64,000 bases of DNA. Origin: CBDCVD01 sp965224015 (GTDB lineage Bacteria; Pseudomonadota; Alphaproteobacteria; Rhizobiales; CBDCVD01). A model generated the notes under the pieces. That model ran no database searches, was not told where the DNA came from, and was given only the letters and a program-made list of their open reading frames with translations. Location: positions 2,356,001-2,420,000 of the forward strand of contig OZ245032.1 in NCBI GenBank assembly GCA_965224015.1. Direction: 5' to 3'. This document shows, piece by piece, positions 17,892 through 25,188 of the stretch (its first letter is position 1; each line of letters opens with the position of its first letter). Position numbers and translations under genes: made by a program.

Positions 17892-17915
17892 AACTGGGGT
17901 TCTTTATAACCCCGT
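17892..17915. promoter_or_regulatory. Stem-loop before the ThDP decarboxylase gene
   Basis: AACTGGGGTT and AACCCCGTT pair around CTTTAT, ending about 14 nt before the ATG and just before GGAG. It could hinder ribosome access; function unproven. Confidence 0.4.
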
Positions 17916-17929
17916 TGGAGATTGGCAAT

Positions 17930-19531
17930 ATGGCCACTTGCGGTGAATATCTAATGGCCTTGCTGGAGGCCTATGGCATCGATACCGCCTTTGGCATTCC
18001 CGGCACCCATACGATCGAACTTTACCGCGGATTGCCACAAACCACCATTCGCCATATGGCCCCGCGCCATGAGCAGGGCGCGGGGTTTATGGCCGACGGC
18101 TATGCGCGGGTTTCGGGCCGTCCCGCCGCGTGCCTGACCATTTCCGGCCCCGGGGGGCTGAACATCGCCACGGCCATGGGCCAGGCGCTTGCGGATAGTG
18201 TGCCGATGTTGGTGATTTCCGCCGACAATGCCAGCTATCAACACGGACTTGGGGAGGGGCGGCTACACGAAACCAACAATCTGTCCGGCGCCATGGCACA
18301 ATGCAGCCGCTGGGCGCATACGGTTTTGCGCCCTGATGACTTGCCGCGGCTCCTGGCGCGTGCCTTTTCGATTATGCAGGCTGCGCGTCCTGGACCTGTG
18401 CATCTGACGATACCCCAGGATGTTATAACCGCCGATGCGTCCCATTGCCCTGTTGAGACCTGGCCGCTGGCCAGTCGACCCGCCGCGGATCGCCACAGGC
18501 TGCATGAGGCTGCACACTTGCTGAACGCCGCCATGCGCCCGGTCATGGCCCTTGGTGGCGGCGCGGTGGAGGCGGCGGCAGCGGTCCGGCAGCTGGCCGA
18601 ACGCCTGGACGCACCGGTCACAGCGACACACAATGCCAGGGGCATTCTTCCCCCCGATCACCCGCTTTATATTGCCACCAGTCCCTCTTTCGACGCGGTT
18701 CGTGACCTTTATCGCGATGCCGATGTAATTGTGGCAATCGGAACCGAGTTTGGCGAGACGGACTATGATTTTTTCCTCTCAGGCCGGTTTGATCTTGGGG
18801 AGGCCAAGCTGATCCGCATTGACATTGAGGCCGCACAACTGGCCCGCAATGTGCGTGCTGATCTGCCTATTTGTGCCGATAGTGGCAGCGCTGTTGCGGA
18901 TCTTCTGCCTCTTATTGCGCCTAAGAAAAAGCCAGGGGACGGGGCGAAGCGGGCCGCGCAGACAAACCAGGCGGCAGGCAAAAACCATCATTGCGGATAT
19001 CAGGGGTTTTTGCATACCCTTGCGGCGAGCCTTCGCAACGGGATTTTGATTGGCGATTCGACTTTGCCGGCGTATTTCGCCGCCGCACAATACCACCCGC
19101 CAACGCCGCGCAGCTTTTTTTGCGCGAGCACCGGTTACGGAACCCTTGGATACGCTCTGCCTGCGGCGCTCGGGGCCAAGTTGGCCAGCCCTGAGCGTCC
19201 GGTTATCGCCGTGCTGGGGGACGGGGGTATTCAGTTTACACTGAACGAACTGGCAACGGCGGTGCAGGCGCAGTTGCCCATCGCCATTATTGTGTGGAAC
19301 AACAACGGCTATGACATGATCGCGCAGAATTTTCGTGATGCCGGACTGGAGCCCATGGCGTGCGATCCGCACCAGCCGGACTTTATGAAACTGGCCGAAA
19401 GCTACGGCTGTCACGGCACGCGGGTCGGGGATTTGGTGGGCTTGCAAGCCGCACTGCGCGCCGCATCGACGCGCCCGGTCCCCACCCTCATTGAAGTGCG
19501 TGAACACGAGATGTTGGCTGAAAACCTGTAA
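17930..19531 (+). CDS. ThDP-dependent decarboxylase, AruI-like (5-guanidino-2-oxopentanoate decarboxylase)
   Basis: A 533-residue thiamine-diphosphate enzyme of the acetolactate-synthase superfamily. The ATG at 17930 follows GGAG by about 10 nt. N-terminal PYR domain with FGIPGTHTIELYRGL and the catalytic Glu in APRHEQGAGFMADGYAR; central domain; C-terminal PP domain with the GDG...NN cofactor motif (VLGDGGIQFTLNELATAVQ, VWNNNG). The GIPGTHTIELYRG signature is like proteins annotated as 5-guanidino-2-oxopentanoate decarboxylase of the arginine transaminase pathway, but acetolactate-synthase-like or other 2-oxoacid decarboxylase activity is possible. No aruH is next to it. The stop TAA is the first part of an A element. 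Confidence 0.8.
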   Translation: MATCGEYLMALLEAYGIDTAFGIPGTHTIELYRGLPQTTIRHMAPRHEQGAGFMADGYARVSGRPAACLTISGPGGLNIATAMGQALADSVPMLVISADNASYQHGLGEGRLHETNNLSGAMAQCSRWAHTVLRPDDLPRLLARAFSIMQAARPGPVHLTIPQDVITADASHCPVETWPLASRPAADRHRLHEAAHLLNAAMRPVMALGGGAVEAAAAVRQLAERLDAPVTATHNARGILPPDHPLYIATSPSFDAVRDLYRDADVIVAIGTEFGETDYDFFLSGRFDLGEAKLIRIDIEAAQLARNVRADLPICADSGSAVADLLPLIAPKKKPGDGAKRAAQTNQAAGKNHHCGYQGFLHTLAASLRNGILIGDSTLPAYFAAAQYHPPTPRSFFCASTGYGTLGYALPAALGAKLASPERPVIAVLGDGGIQFTLNELATAVQAQLPIAIIVWNNNGYDMIAQNFRDAGLEPMACDPHQPDFMKLAESYGCHGTRVGDLVGLQAALRAASTRPVPTLIEVREHEMLAENL

Positions 19532-19633
19532 TACCAAGGGTCTTTAACAATGACTCATGGCTTGGCGTCAAGTCAGTATATTATCAAGGCAGTACACCAG
19601 TCGGCGTGTCCATAAAGCCAATACCGCTGGTAT
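19531..19633 (-). repeat. Element A copy
   Basis: Full reversed A unit starting at the stop codon of the ThDP enzyme gene, followed by a 20-bp A end fragment (CCATACCGCCGGTAT). Confidence 0.88.
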
Positions 19634-19652
19634 AAAGCCCATACCGCCGGTA

Positions 19653-20717
19653 TCACCCGCGCCAAGTGGCCTCCAATACCCGCAGCCAGTTCTCATGCGC
19701 CAGTTTTTTAATAAGCGGCTCGTCATAGCCATGGGCGCGCAGGCCCGCACGCAGGCCGGTCAAACCCGCGGCATCCGAAATGTCGTCAGGAACGATCGCC
19801 CCATCAAAGTCTGAACCCAGACCAACACCATCCTCCCCAACATGGGCAATGAGATGATCAAGATGGCGCATGATCTGCGACAGAGGCACATGACTGACCA
19901 TGCGCCCGTCATCGCGCAACATGGCCGTTGCCAGGTTCAACCCGACAAGGCCATGACTTTCGCCAATGGCGGCAAGCTGGGTGTCTTTAAGATTGCGCGA
20001 ATGCGGCGTAATGGCATGGCTGTTCGAGTGCGAGGCCACGAGAGGCCGGGTGCTGTGCCTGGCAACATCAAAAAAACCGGCCTCGTTGAGATGGGAAAGG
20101 TCGATCATGATGCCAAGGGCATTGCAGCGCTTGACCAGGCGAATACCATCGCGCGTCAGGCCTGGACCGGTATCGGGGGAGCCGGGAAAGCAAAACGGAA
20201 CCCCGTGGCCAAAGATGTTGGGCCGACTCCACACCAGGCCAAGGGCGCGCAATCCGGCGCGATAAAGCACATCCAGATTGTAAAACTCACGATCAATGGC
20301 CTCGGCGCCCTCCATATGCATGACCGCGGCCAGCCGGTTTTCCCTGAAACAGTTGCGAATGGCCTGCACACCGGTGCAGATCGTCAAAATCGACTGGGCC
20401 TCAAGGCGGTGCAAAAACGCCGCCTGCGCCAGAGCCTGGGCAAGGGCCTCGGCGCAAGGCACTTCGGCGGCAAGGGGCAGGTCATACTGCAGTTGGGTCA
20501 TCGCCTCCAAGTCGCCATCCAGGCCGGCACCGGAGGACACATAGATGGCAAACAGCCCCCCGCCAAAGCCGCCGGCGCGCGCCTTTGGCGCATCAAGATG
20601 TCCGTCAAGCCCCTTGATAAACCCGGTTACAGCGGCGTCAGCGCCGACACGAATATGCTTTGACAGAACGTCGTTGTGCCCGTCGAAAATCAAGGGTTCA
20701 TCGTGGGTCACAGGCAC
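19653..20717 (-). CDS. Membrane dipeptidase family (peptidase M19)
   Basis: A 354-residue zinc hydrolase. Metal-binding and catalytic motifs of the renal-dipeptidase family are present: DGHNDVL at about 12-18, HMEGAEAID, IDLSHLNEAGF, VASHSNSHAI and the late GSDFDGAIVP. There is no signal peptide, so it is probably cytosolic. Such enzymes cleave dipeptides, including those with D-residues at the C-terminal position. The start MPVTHDEPLIFDGHND is the normal N-terminus. It is convergent with the ThDP enzyme gene, separated by an A element. Confidence 0.92.
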   Translation of the reverse strand: MPVTHDEPLIFDGHNDVLSKHIRVGADAAVTGFIKGLDGHLDAPKARAGGFGGGLFAIYVSSGAGLDGDLEAMTQLQYDLPLAAEVPCAEALAQALAQAAFLHRLEAQSILTICTGVQAIRNCFRENRLAAVMHMEGAEAIDREFYNLDVLYRAGLRALGLVWSRPNIFGHGVPFCFPGSPDTGPGLTRDGIRLVKRCNALGIMIDLSHLNEAGFFDVARHSTRPLVASHSNSHAITPHSRNLKDTQLAAIGESHGLVGLNLATAMLRDDGRMVSHVPLSQIMRHLDHLIAHVGEDGVGLGSDFDGAIVPDDISDAAGLTGLRAGLRAHGYDEPLIKKLAHENWLRVLEATWRG

Positions 20718-20725
20718 GCTCTATC

Positions 20726-20960
20726 TGTGTAATCTCAACAGGTTGTCCCTGGTAAATCCATCGGGTGCAGGTGGCCATTCGTCTGATCATGAGAGATGTT
20801 CGATTTCTCCCGCGCTGTCAAGGGCGCTTCGCGCCGCTTTCAGCGGTTCTTAAACCCTTGACAGCGCGGGAGAAATCGAAAAAAAGCAATGATCAGATGA
20901 ATGGCCCGATATGGCCTTCCTGGCGGCAATGGCCGCAATAACCCTGACTTCAGACCTGTC
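20726..20960 (-). repeat. Element B, copy 3
   Basis: Reversed copy lacking the last part of one end. Hairpin arms 20801-20824 and 20855-20878, loop 20825-20854. It lies between the dipeptidase and dcd genes. Confidence 0.87.
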
Positions 20961-20965
20961 ACGCT

Positions 20966-22075
20966 CTAGCGGTCGCGAAAGTGCTTGGACAACTTCAAGC
21001 CCTGAGCCTGATAGTGGGAACCCAGCTCCCCATAAAGCCTAGCAGGCACCTCAGTCAGGGCCTCGTAAACCAGACGGCCGACGATCTGGCCGTGCTCAAT
21101 AATAAAGGGAACCTCGTGGCTGCGCACCTCCAATACGGCGCGGCTACCGGCGCCGCCGCTTTGCCGGTGGCCAAAGCCGGGATCAAAAAATCCCGCGTAA
21201 TGCACACGAAACTCCCCCATCAGGGGATCAAACGGAACCATCTCAGCGGCGTAACCGGGAGGCACATGGACCGCTTCGGCAGAGACCAGAATGTAAAACT
21301 CATTCGGATCAAGAATGAGACGCCCTTTTTCCTTTGCGAGCATCAGCGCGTCGCGGTCAATAGGCTCCCAGAAAGCGTCAACAGGATACCCCTGGCGCTT
21401 GTCCATGTCGATAAGATCGGCGTGGCGGCGGGCGCGATAGCCAATAAGGTGGTTGTTGTCCGTCCCGTTCAGGTCAACGCTCAGGCACAGGCCGCCGGCA
21501 AAGACGGGCTCTGCTGTATCCACAAGCGCCTCCCTGACATGAAGGGCAGCCAGGTCGCCGTCGTCAAGCTCTGCCGACCCGCGGCGAAAGCGCAGTTGCG
21601 ATAGCCGCGTGCCCGCACGCACCAGAACCGAAAATGTACGCGGACTGATTTCCAGATAGAGTTGCCCGCGATATCCCGGGGCAATGTTGTCGAAGGTGCG
21701 CGCGCGATCGGTGATCACCCGGGTAAAAACATCAAGACGCCCGGTTGAGCTTTTCGGATTGGCGGCCCCGGCAATGTCTGGCGGCAAGCGCAGAGTTTCC
21801 TGCAAGGGAACAATATAAACACACCCCGTCTCCAGCACCGCGCCCTGGCTGAGGTCAATCCTGTGCAGGGTCAAAGACTCCAGACGGGCGGCCACCGCGG
21901 CATCAGGGCCGGGCAGGAAGCTGGCGCGCACCCGGTGCGCCACGGACCCAAGGCGCAAATCCAAACTCGCTGGCTGTATTTGATCATCGGCAACAGGCGC
22001 AGCGGCCGCGATCACCCCCTGATCGACCAGCGCTCTGATCGTCTGTGACGGTAAAATTCCCTGCAATGATGTCAT
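20966..22075 (-). CDS. dcd: Double-length dCTP deaminase (2'-deoxycytidine 5'-triphosphate deaminase)
   Basis: A 369-residue protein made of two dCTP-deaminase/dUTPase-like halves, the form typical of alphaproteobacteria and about twice the length of Escherichia coli Dcd. First half: IQPASLDLRLGSVAHRVRAS and AGAANPKSSTGRLDVFTRVI; second half: NEFYILVSAEAVHVPPGYAAEM, HYAGFFDPGFG and VLEVRSHEVPF. It deaminates dCTP to dUTP for thymidylate supply. No good Shine-Dalgarno site is visible; a 15-bp tandem repeat lies just upstream. The TAG stop belongs to an F-type end (TAGAGCGTGACAGG). Divergent from metZ, an arrangement common in this class. Confidence 0.93.
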   Translation of the reverse strand: MTSLQGILPSQTIRALVDQGVIAAAAPVADDQIQPASLDLRLGSVAHRVRASFLPGPDAAVAARLESLTLHRIDLSQGAVLETGCVYIVPLQETLRLPPDIAGAANPKSSTGRLDVFTRVITDRARTFDNIAPGYRGQLYLEISPRTFSVLVRAGTRLSQLRFRRGSAELDDGDLAALHVREALVDTAEPVFAGGLCLSVDLNGTDNNHLIGYRARRHADLIDMDKRQGYPVDAFWEPIDRDALMLAKEKGRLILDPNEFYILVSAEAVHVPPGYAAEMVPFDPLMGEFRVHYAGFFDPGFGHRQSGGAGSRAVLEVRSHEVPFIIEHGQIVGRLVYEALTEVPARLYGELGSHYQAQGLKLSKHFRDR

Positions 22076-22082
22076 AATGGTC

Positions 22083-22150
22083 TGGCTTTTGACTTTTTGG
22101 CTTTTGACTTTTGACGTGTTGGCTTTTGACGTGTTGGCTTTTGACGTGTT
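22083..22150. repeat. 15-bp tandem repeat upstream of dcd
   Basis: Copies of GGCTTTTGACGTGTT, two perfect (22121-22150), plus one interrupted and degenerate copies, between dcd and the riboswitch. Confidence 0.8.
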
Positions 22151-22256
22151 GACCTGTGACCTGTGGCCCGTGACTACCCTATAGCCGTGTTGACGCCAAG
22201 CCCGGGATTGTATAACCTTTGGATAAGTTGCATGGAAACATGCCTTTGGTGGAACC

Positions 22257-22310
22257 CGTGGTCATTTGAGCCGGTCGGCTTGCAGCCACGTAAAACAAGT
22301 TGCTAAAAGG
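22257..22310 (+). ncRNA. SAM-II riboswitch
   Basis: The conserved SAM-II pseudoknot core is readable: CGTGGTCATTTGAGCC, then GGTCGGCTTGCAGCCACG, then AAAACAAGTTGCTAAAAGG. CGTGG pairs with CCACG, and the T-rich loop and the AAGTTGCTAAA segment form the pseudoknot. Known SAM-II RNAs are found in alphaproteobacteria before methionine-synthesis genes such as metZ and lower expression when S-adenosylmethionine is abundant. Here it precedes metZ at 22433. Confidence 0.88.
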
Positions 22311-22351
22311 CCGGGAGGCACCCGGACCGCACCGCGCGACCGGGTTTTTTT
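22311..22351 (+). terminator. Intrinsic terminator with a competing hairpin behind the riboswitch
   Basis: CCCGG at 22321-22325 can pair with CCGGG at 22340-22344, directly followed by seven T. The same CCCGG can instead pair with CCGGG at 22311-22315, so two mutually exclusive stems are possible. Confidence 0.68.
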
Positions 22352-22355
22352 GTCT

Positions 22356-22411
22356 CTATGGCAAAATGGGTACAACTAACGCCAAGCTGATCTAAACGCA
22401 TTCTGCTATAG
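22356..22411. repeat. Element D copy between riboswitch and metZ
   Basis: CTATGGCAAAATGGGTAC at the left, ACGCATTCTGCTATAG at the right, with the CGCCAAGCTGATC string seen at 8292-8351. Confidence 0.8.
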
Positions 22412-22432
22412 ATCAGCAAACGAGGATCGACG

Positions 22433-23611
22433 ATGTCAGACAGGGTAAAACCGGAAACGGCACTTGTGCACGCAGGAGCGTTGCGCAGTGCTTTTAACGA
22501 AAATAGTGAAAGCCTGTTTTTAACGCAAGGGTTTATCTACGACACCGCCGAGCAGGCGGAGGCGCGGTTCAAGGGCGAGATCGACGGATTTATCTATTCG
22601 CGATTTTCCAACCCGACGACCCGCATGTTCGAAGCGCGTATGGCAGCGCTGGAGGGGGCCGAGGATGCGCGCGCCACCGGCTCTGGCATGGCGGCGGTCA
22701 CGGCGGCCATTCTCGGGCGCGCCAGCGCCGGTGAGCATATTGTCGCGCCCAAAGCCCTGTTTGCGTCATGCCGCTATATTATCGAGGACCTGGCGCCGCG
22801 GTTTGGCATTGATTTTACCCTGATCGATGGCTGTGATCTGACCGCCTGGGCGCAGGCCATGCGCCCCAATACGAGCGTCTGTTTTCTTGAATCTCCCACC
22901 AACCCTCGCCTTGATGTGATCGATATCGCAGCGGTGGCCGACATCGCCCATGCCAACGGGGCTTCGTTGATTGTCGATAATGTGTTTGCAACACCCCTGG
23001 GGCAACAGCCCCTTGAGCTTGGCGCCGATGCCGTGGTCTATTCGGCTACCAAGCATATTGATGGCCAGGGACGCTGTCTGGGGGGGATCATTCTTGCCTC
23101 GCAGCCTTATATTGATGAATATGTGCACGATTTCCTGCGCCAAACCGGGCCCGCAATCAGCCCCTTTAATGCCTGGGTGATGCTTAAAGGGTTGGAGACC
23201 CTGTGTGTGCGGGTGCGCCAACAAGTGGTCAGCGCGCGCCATCTTGCGGATTTTCTTGCCGAGCATCCCGCGGTGCGCCGGGTTTACTACCCAGGCCGCA
23301 GCGATCATCCCCAGGCCGCCCTTGCACAAAAACAGATGCGCAACGGCGGAACCCTGCTGTCGTTTGAAATCAACGGCGACAAACAGGCCTGCTTTCGTGT
23401 GCTCAATGCCTTGCAGATCATCTCCATTTCCAATAACCTCGGCGATGCCAAAAGCCTTGTTACGCATCCAAGCACCACCACGCATCAGCGCCTTGATGAA
23501 GCGCAGCGTACCGAACAGGGCATTGCGGACACGTTGGTGCGCTTGTCGGTGGGGCTTGAGCATGTTGATGATTTGCAAAACGACCTGTCGACGGCGCTTG
23601 CCCATATTTGA
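22433..23611 (+). CDS. metZ: O-succinylhomoserine sulfhydrylase
   Basis: A 392-residue PLP enzyme of the Cys/Met metabolism family; it joins O-succinylhomoserine and sulfide to homocysteine for methionine synthesis. Key parts: VHAGALRSAF at the N-terminus, FIYSRFSNPTTRMFEARMAALEG, the ATGSGMAAV phosphate-binding loop, FLESPTNPRLDVIDI, and the PLP lysine in VVYSATKHIDGQGRCLGG, where DGQGR fits MetZ rather than MetB. The C-terminus has SLVTHPSTTTHQRL. GAGG lies ten nt before the ATG. Expression is probably controlled by the SAM-II riboswitch and terminator just upstream. Confidence 0.95.
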   Translation: MSDRVKPETALVHAGALRSAFNENSESLFLTQGFIYDTAEQAEARFKGEIDGFIYSRFSNPTTRMFEARMAALEGAEDARATGSGMAAVTAAILGRASAGEHIVAPKALFASCRYIIEDLAPRFGIDFTLIDGCDLTAWAQAMRPNTSVCFLESPTNPRLDVIDIAAVADIAHANGASLIVDNVFATPLGQQPLELGADAVVYSATKHIDGQGRCLGGIILASQPYIDEYVHDFLRQTGPAISPFNAWVMLKGLETLCVRVRQQVVSARHLADFLAEHPAVRRVYYPGRSDHPQAALAQKQMRNGGTLLSFEINGDKQACFRVLNALQIISISNNLGDAKSLVTHPSTTTHQRLDEAQRTEQGIADTLVRLSVGLEHVDDLQNDLSTALAHI

Positions 23612-23708
23612 TAGACTGGGGGCAGCAAACCGCGCAAATGCAGGGCATCAAATTCTCATGACCTTGCGACAATCACGCTCTACCCTGGCGTTCACACATT
23701 ATGACCCA

Positions 23709-25157
23709 ATGACCCAGCTTCGCCCTGTCCTGCTCGTTCTTGGGGCCATTATTGCCGTTATCGGCGCGGCTATGATATTACCGGCGATTGCCGATCTGGC
23801 GAGCGGCGGTGAGGAGTGGCGTGTGTTCGCACGCGCCAGTGCGGTGACATTGCTGGTGGGGTTAGGGCTTTGGCTGACTGCACGGGGCGGGCAAATGGGC
23901 CTCAGCCTGCGCCAGGCGTTTGTAATGACGGCGCTGGTGTGGATCGTCGGGGTGGCGTTCGGGGCGTTACCGCTTTATTGGTCTTCGATTGGCTTGACCT
24001 ATACGGATGCATTTTTTGAGTCCATGTCCGGCCTGACCACCACCGGCGCGACGGTTATTGCCGATCTGGAGCAGGCCTCCACCGGCGTTCTGCTGTGGCG
24101 CGCCATGTTGCAATGGCTGGGTGGGCTGGGAATCATCGTCATGGCGGTGGCGGTTCTGCCCATGTTGCAGATCGGCGGCATGCAGCTGTTCCGGGCGGAA
24201 GCCTTTGACACGGCCGATAAGATATTGCCCCGGGCCACGCAAATTTCCGGGGCTCTTACCAGCGTTTACCTGATCGCGACGCTGGCCGGTGGCATCGCCT
24301 ATGCGGCGGCGGGCATGACGTTTATGGATGCGGTCTATCACGCCATGACCACGGTCGCGACCGGGGGGTTTTCGTCAAAAAACGCATCCATCGGCAGCTA
24401 CAACAGTGCCGCCATTGATACCGTCAGCATTGCCTTTATGATCATCGGCAGCCTGCCGTTTATTCTTTACTACAAGGCGGTACAGGGGCGCCCGGGGGAG
24501 TTGTGGCGCGATTCCCAGGTACGGGTGTTCTTTATTGTTCTTGGGGCGCTGATTTTCATTATGTGGTTCTATGTGGTGGCCAGCGGCACCCTTACCGGCA
24601 CCATGGCGCTGCGTCACGCGGCCTTTAACGTCACATCCATTATGACCGGCACCGGCTACGCCAGTACCGACTACAACGCCTGGGGGCCGTTCGCCATCGG
24701 CTTTTTTCTTATTATGATGTTTATCGGCGGCTGTGCCGGCTCAACCGCATGCAGTATCAAAATTTTCCGCTATCAGGTGTTGTTCGAGAACATTCGCCAG
24801 CACATCAACCAGCTTGTTTATCCCAGCGGTATTTTTGTCAAACGCTTTAACGGCCGACCCATCGACGACAGTGTGTCGGTCTCGGTGATGAACTTTTTCT
24901 TTCTCTATGTGGTGATCTTCGGGGTCCTTGCGGTTTTGCTGGCCATGAGCGGCCTGGACAGTTTGACGGCCATCTCGGGAGCGGCAACGGCGATCTGCAA
25001 TGTGGGGCCGGGACTGGGCACGATTATCGGTCCGGCGGGGACCTTTCATGCGTTGCCCGATGTGTCGAAATGGCTACTCACTGCGGGGATGCTTGTGGGC
25101 CGTTTGGAAGTCTTTACGGTGCTGGTGCTGTTTTTGCCAAGCTTCTGGGCGCGGTGA
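23709..25157 (+). CDS. TrkH family potassium uptake channel subunit
   Basis: A 482-residue membrane protein with about ten transmembrane segments. The four pore-loop signatures of the Trk/Ktr family are visible: MSGLTTTGATV, TTVATGGFSS, MTGTGYASTDY and CNVGPGLGTIIG. It imports K+ across the inner membrane and normally works with a cytosolic TrkA-type regulator, which is not in this window. The ATG at 23709 (MTQLRPVLLVLGAI) is chosen because the first helix follows at once; an in-frame ATG at 23658 would add 17 polar residues. No clear Shine-Dalgarno site; the start lies in an 8-bp doublet ATGACCCAATGACCCA. metZ ends 97 nt upstream. Confidence 0.92.
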   Translation: MTQLRPVLLVLGAIIAVIGAAMILPAIADLASGGEEWRVFARASAVTLLVGLGLWLTARGGQMGLSLRQAFVMTALVWIVGVAFGALPLYWSSIGLTYTDAFFESMSGLTTTGATVIADLEQASTGVLLWRAMLQWLGGLGIIVMAVAVLPMLQIGGMQLFRAEAFDTADKILPRATQISGALTSVYLIATLAGGIAYAAAGMTFMDAVYHAMTTVATGGFSSKNASIGSYNSAAIDTVSIAFMIIGSLPFILYYKAVQGRPGELWRDSQVRVFFIVLGALIFIMWFYVVASGTLTGTMALRHAAFNVTSIMTGTGYASTDYNAWGPFAIGFFLIMMFIGGCAGSTACSIKIFRYQVLFENIRQHINQLVYPSGIFVKRFNGRPIDDSVSVSVMNFFFLYVVIFGVLAVLLAMSGLDSLTAISGAATAICNVGPGLGTIIGPAGTFHALPDVSKWLLTAGMLVGRLEVFTVLVLFLPSFWAR

Positions 25158-25188
25158 AAACCCGGGAGCTATGGCAAAGCCTATCGGT

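Noticed and set aside
20801..20878. TTGACA in the B stems as a promoter -35 box
   Set aside because: No -10-like hexamer at 16-18 bp in either orientation; the motif belongs to the conserved stem apex.
23205..23708. N-terminal 168-codon extension of the TrkH frame
   Set aside because: It overlaps metZ in another frame and is an out-of-frame translation of that gene; TrkH-like sequence begins at 23709.
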